This document shows positions 35,288 to 36,910 of a DNA stretch of 36,910 nucleotides, piece by piece. Source of the stretch: Betaproteobacteria bacterium. Lineage in GTDB: Bacteria; Pseudomonadota; Gammaproteobacteria; Burkholderiales; SG8-41. Each line of letters starts with the position of its first letter. The first letter of the stretch is position 1. A program made the position numbers and the translations under genes. The DNA lies in the NCBI GenBank assembly GCA_023266245.1, contig JAHFRO010000020.1, positions 1 to 36,910 of the forward strand. Direction: 5' to 3'. A model generated the notes under the pieces. The model saw only the letters and a list, made by a program, of their open reading frames with translations. It searched no databases and had not been told where the DNA came from.

Positions 35288-36817
35288 TCAGCCGGAGTGC
35301 CTGCCGGAACGTGCCGCTTCGCGCAGTCCCGGCGAAATCAGCAGGCGATCGAGAACTTCGAAACCCCACTGCACCGCGATCGCCATCGCCGCCGCAGGCA
35401 CCGCCCCCGCCAGCAGCAGAACGTGATCGTTTACCGCAAGACCGGCGACGATGCGCTCGCCGTAACCGCCGGCGCCGATGAAGGCGGCGATGGTGGCGGT
35501 GCCGACATTGATCACCGCCGAGGTCTTGACGCCGGCGAGGATCGGGCGCGCAGCGAGCGGCAGCTCGATCAGACGCAGGCGCGCGCCCGCCGGCAGTCCC
35601 AGCGCCTGCGCGGATTCCCTGAGCGGTGGCGCGATGTCGGCAAGACCGCTGTAGGTATTGCGCACGATCGGGAGCAGCGCATACAGGAACAGCGCAACGA
35701 TGGCGGGCGCGGTGCCGATGCGGTCGAGCGCCGCGATCAGGAACGCAAGCAGCGCGAGCGTAGGAATGGTCTGCAGCACACCCACACCGCCCAGGATCAG
35801 GTGCCGTGCAGGCGGCGCGCGCTGCGCGAGGACGCCGAGCGGCACCCCTGCCACAATGCTGAGAACGAGCGAAACGAACACCAGCATCAGATGCTCTCCC
35901 GTGAGGCGCCAGAAATCATCGCCGAACAGGGCTCCGAGCATGGATCTCCCGGTGCGGGCATCGACCACCGCCGGCGCTATTCCGGGTGTGGCCAGAAAGT
36001 CCGCCGCAATTTTTGGAAACGGCATCGCCCCGAGCTCGGCAGCCGCATTCATCGCGACCATCCGCTCAGCCGGGACACGGTGTTCCAGGCGCCGCAACGC
36101 ATGCCATGACTGCGGAAATTGCTGCGGCAAATCGCGCCGGTAAAACAGCACGGCTTCGTATGCAGGGAAGAAACCGCGATCGTCCTCCAGCACGCGCAAG
36201 CGGTAGCGGACGATCTTGGCGTCGGTCGAATAGACGTCGATGATGTCAACCTGGCCGCCGGCGAGCGCCTCGTAAGCGAGCCCGTGATCGAGACCGCGCA
36301 CTCCGTTAAACGGCAGCCGGTAGGCCTGCCGCAGCGCCTGCCAGCCGTCCCTGCGGTTGATGAACTCCTGCGACAGCCCGAGCCTGAGCTCCGGATGGCG
36401 CGCAAGGTCCGAGATGCGGCGGATGCCGAGCGCTGCGGCGCGCTCCCCGGTCATGGCAAGCGCATAAGTATTGTTGAAGCCGAGCGGCACGCCGACCGCC
36501 AGACCGTGCGGGGCGAGCTCGCGATTGAGTTCATCGATGCCCGGCACGCGCTTCAGGCTCAGGAGTTCGAAAGCGATAGTGCCGGTGTACTCGGGGTAGA
36601 CATGTATGGCGCCGCTTTTCAGCGCCGCGAACAGGATCGCGGTGTTGCCGAGACCCTGCCGGTGCACCGCGCGCGCTTCCCCCGCCGCTTCCACCGTCCG
36701 GACCACGATCTCCCCCAGGACGTAGGACTCGGTGAAACGCTTGGACCCGACGTTGATCGTGCCCTGCGCCAGCGCGAGCGTCGGTGCGAGCAGCAAGGCG
36801 GCGAGCCGCAGCATCAT
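35288..36817 (-). CDS. Fused substrate-binding/permease protein of an osmoprotectant-type ABC transporter
   Basis: A 509-aa fusion. The N-terminus has a signal peptide (MMLRLAALLLAPTLALAQ) and an OpuAC-type binding domain (INVGSKRFTESYVLGEI, VYPEYTGTI, INRRDGWQALRQAYRL, VDIIDVYSTDAKI) to about residue 290. The C-terminal part is a BPD_transp_1 permease (LVFVSLVLSIVAGVPLGVLA, LQTIPTLALLAFLIA, the EAA-like GLADIAPPLRESAQALGLP, INVGTATIAAFIGAGGYGER). This matches the quaternary-amine/OpuC-YehYZ group, with ligand unknown. GGAGG lies 9 bases before ATG 36817. No ATPase gene is in the window; it may lie beyond the right edge. Confidence 0.93.
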   Translation of the reverse strand: MMLRLAALLLAPTLALAQGTINVGSKRFTESYVLGEIVVRTVEAAGEARAVHRQGLGNTAILFAALKSGAIHVYPEYTGTIAFELLSLKRVPGIDELNRELAPHGLAVGVPLGFNNTYALAMTGERAAALGIRRISDLARHPELRLGLSQEFINRRDGWQALRQAYRLPFNGVRGLDHGLAYEALAGGQVDIIDVYSTDAKIVRYRLRVLEDDRGFFPAYEAVLFYRRDLPQQFPQSWHALRRLEHRVPAERMVAMNAAAELGAMPFPKIAADFLATPGIAPAVVDARTGRSMLGALFGDDFWRLTGEHLMLVFVSLVLSIVAGVPLGVLAQRAPPARHLILGGVGVLQTIPTLALLAFLIAALDRIGTAPAIVALFLYALLPIVRNTYSGLADIAPPLRESAQALGLPAGARLRLIELPLAARPILAGVKTSAVINVGTATIAAFIGAGGYGERIVAGLAVNDHVLLLAGAVPAAAMAIAVQWGFEVLDRLLISPGLREAARSGRHSG

Positions 36818-36894
36818 GGCGGGCTACCTCCGATCCGTTAGACGGGATTTCACCGCAACACCGTCGGCGGCCCCGGCACTCGCCTTCGTCGCAT

Positions 36895-36909
36895 CCCCGC
36901 TAAGCGGGG
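36895..36909. other. Hairpin at the right edge
   Basis: CCCCGC TAA GCGGGG forms a perfect 6-bp stem with a three-base loop upstream of the ABC fusion gene. It could be part of a terminator of a neighbouring gene beyond the window; what follows is not visible. Confidence 0.3.
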
Positions 36910-36910
36910 C

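Overview
The window is a GC-rich stretch of a bacterial chromosome whose gene order and protein families point to a betaproteobacterium (Burkholderiales/Nitrosomonadales-like). The evidence is the plsX-fabHDG-acpP-fabF fatty-acid cluster, the rpoE-rseA-mucB-mucD-glutaredoxin-lepA-lepB-DUF4845-rnc-era-recO-pdxJ-acpS-nagZ cluster, the uvrC-pgsA-tRNA(Gly,Cys,Leu) block, and a Bug/TctC periplasmic receptor of the type that is abundant in that class. No rRNA gene, complete mobile element, prophage or CRISPR array is visible. Most of the window is conserved housekeeping DNA.

Region 1 (1-9705, + strand) is one long, tightly packed run: plsX, fabH, fabD, fabG, acpP and fabF (fatty-acid initiation and elongation), then pabC (folate), mltG (murein), tmk and holB (DNA replication) and tatD. 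Region 2 (9692-12512) is accessory: an exported ankyrin-repeat protein, a 328-bp AT-richer gap, an unrecognised 95-aa protein, a membrane PAS sensor with no output domain, and a decayed glutaryl-CoA dehydrogenase gene in which four conserved blocks are joined by deletions and frame changes. Region 3 (12548-18207) is catabolic: a 3-oxoadipyl-CoA-type thiolase and a PaaH-like 3-hydroxyacyl-CoA dehydrogenase on the minus strand, a Bug solute receptor and a class II aldolase-fold protein on the plus strand, and a crotonase lacking both usual catalytic glutamates. Region 4 (18415-20330) holds a universal stress protein, a DUF1178 zinc-ribbon protein and three tRNA genes. The spacers between the tRNA genes are filled with hairpins, including a four-unit ~50-bp tandem palindromic array.

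Region 5 (20375-23577) holds pgsA and uvrC, divergent from efp, followed by a small remnant of a cation-efflux gene. Region 6 (23574-34969, minus strand) is the envelope-stress and translation/RNA cluster running from rpoE to nagZ, with many ATGA or GTGA start-stop overlaps. It couples sigma-E regulation (rpoE, rseA, mucB, mucD) to protein export (lepA, lepB), RNA processing (rnc, era), recombination (recO), pyridoxine synthesis (pdxJ), ACP activation (acpS) and murein recycling (nagZ). Upstream of it lies a fused receptor-permease gene of the osmoprotectant ABC family (35288-36817).

No clear-cut new defence or mobile system is present. The observations most worth a second look are the tandem hairpin array between tRNA-Cys and tRNA-Gly, the block-wise deleted gcdH pseudogene, the crotonase/aldolase pair with altered catalytic residues beside a Bug receptor, the output-less PAS sensor, the EF-P with arginine at its modification loop, and a low-GC synonymous patch inside uvrC.
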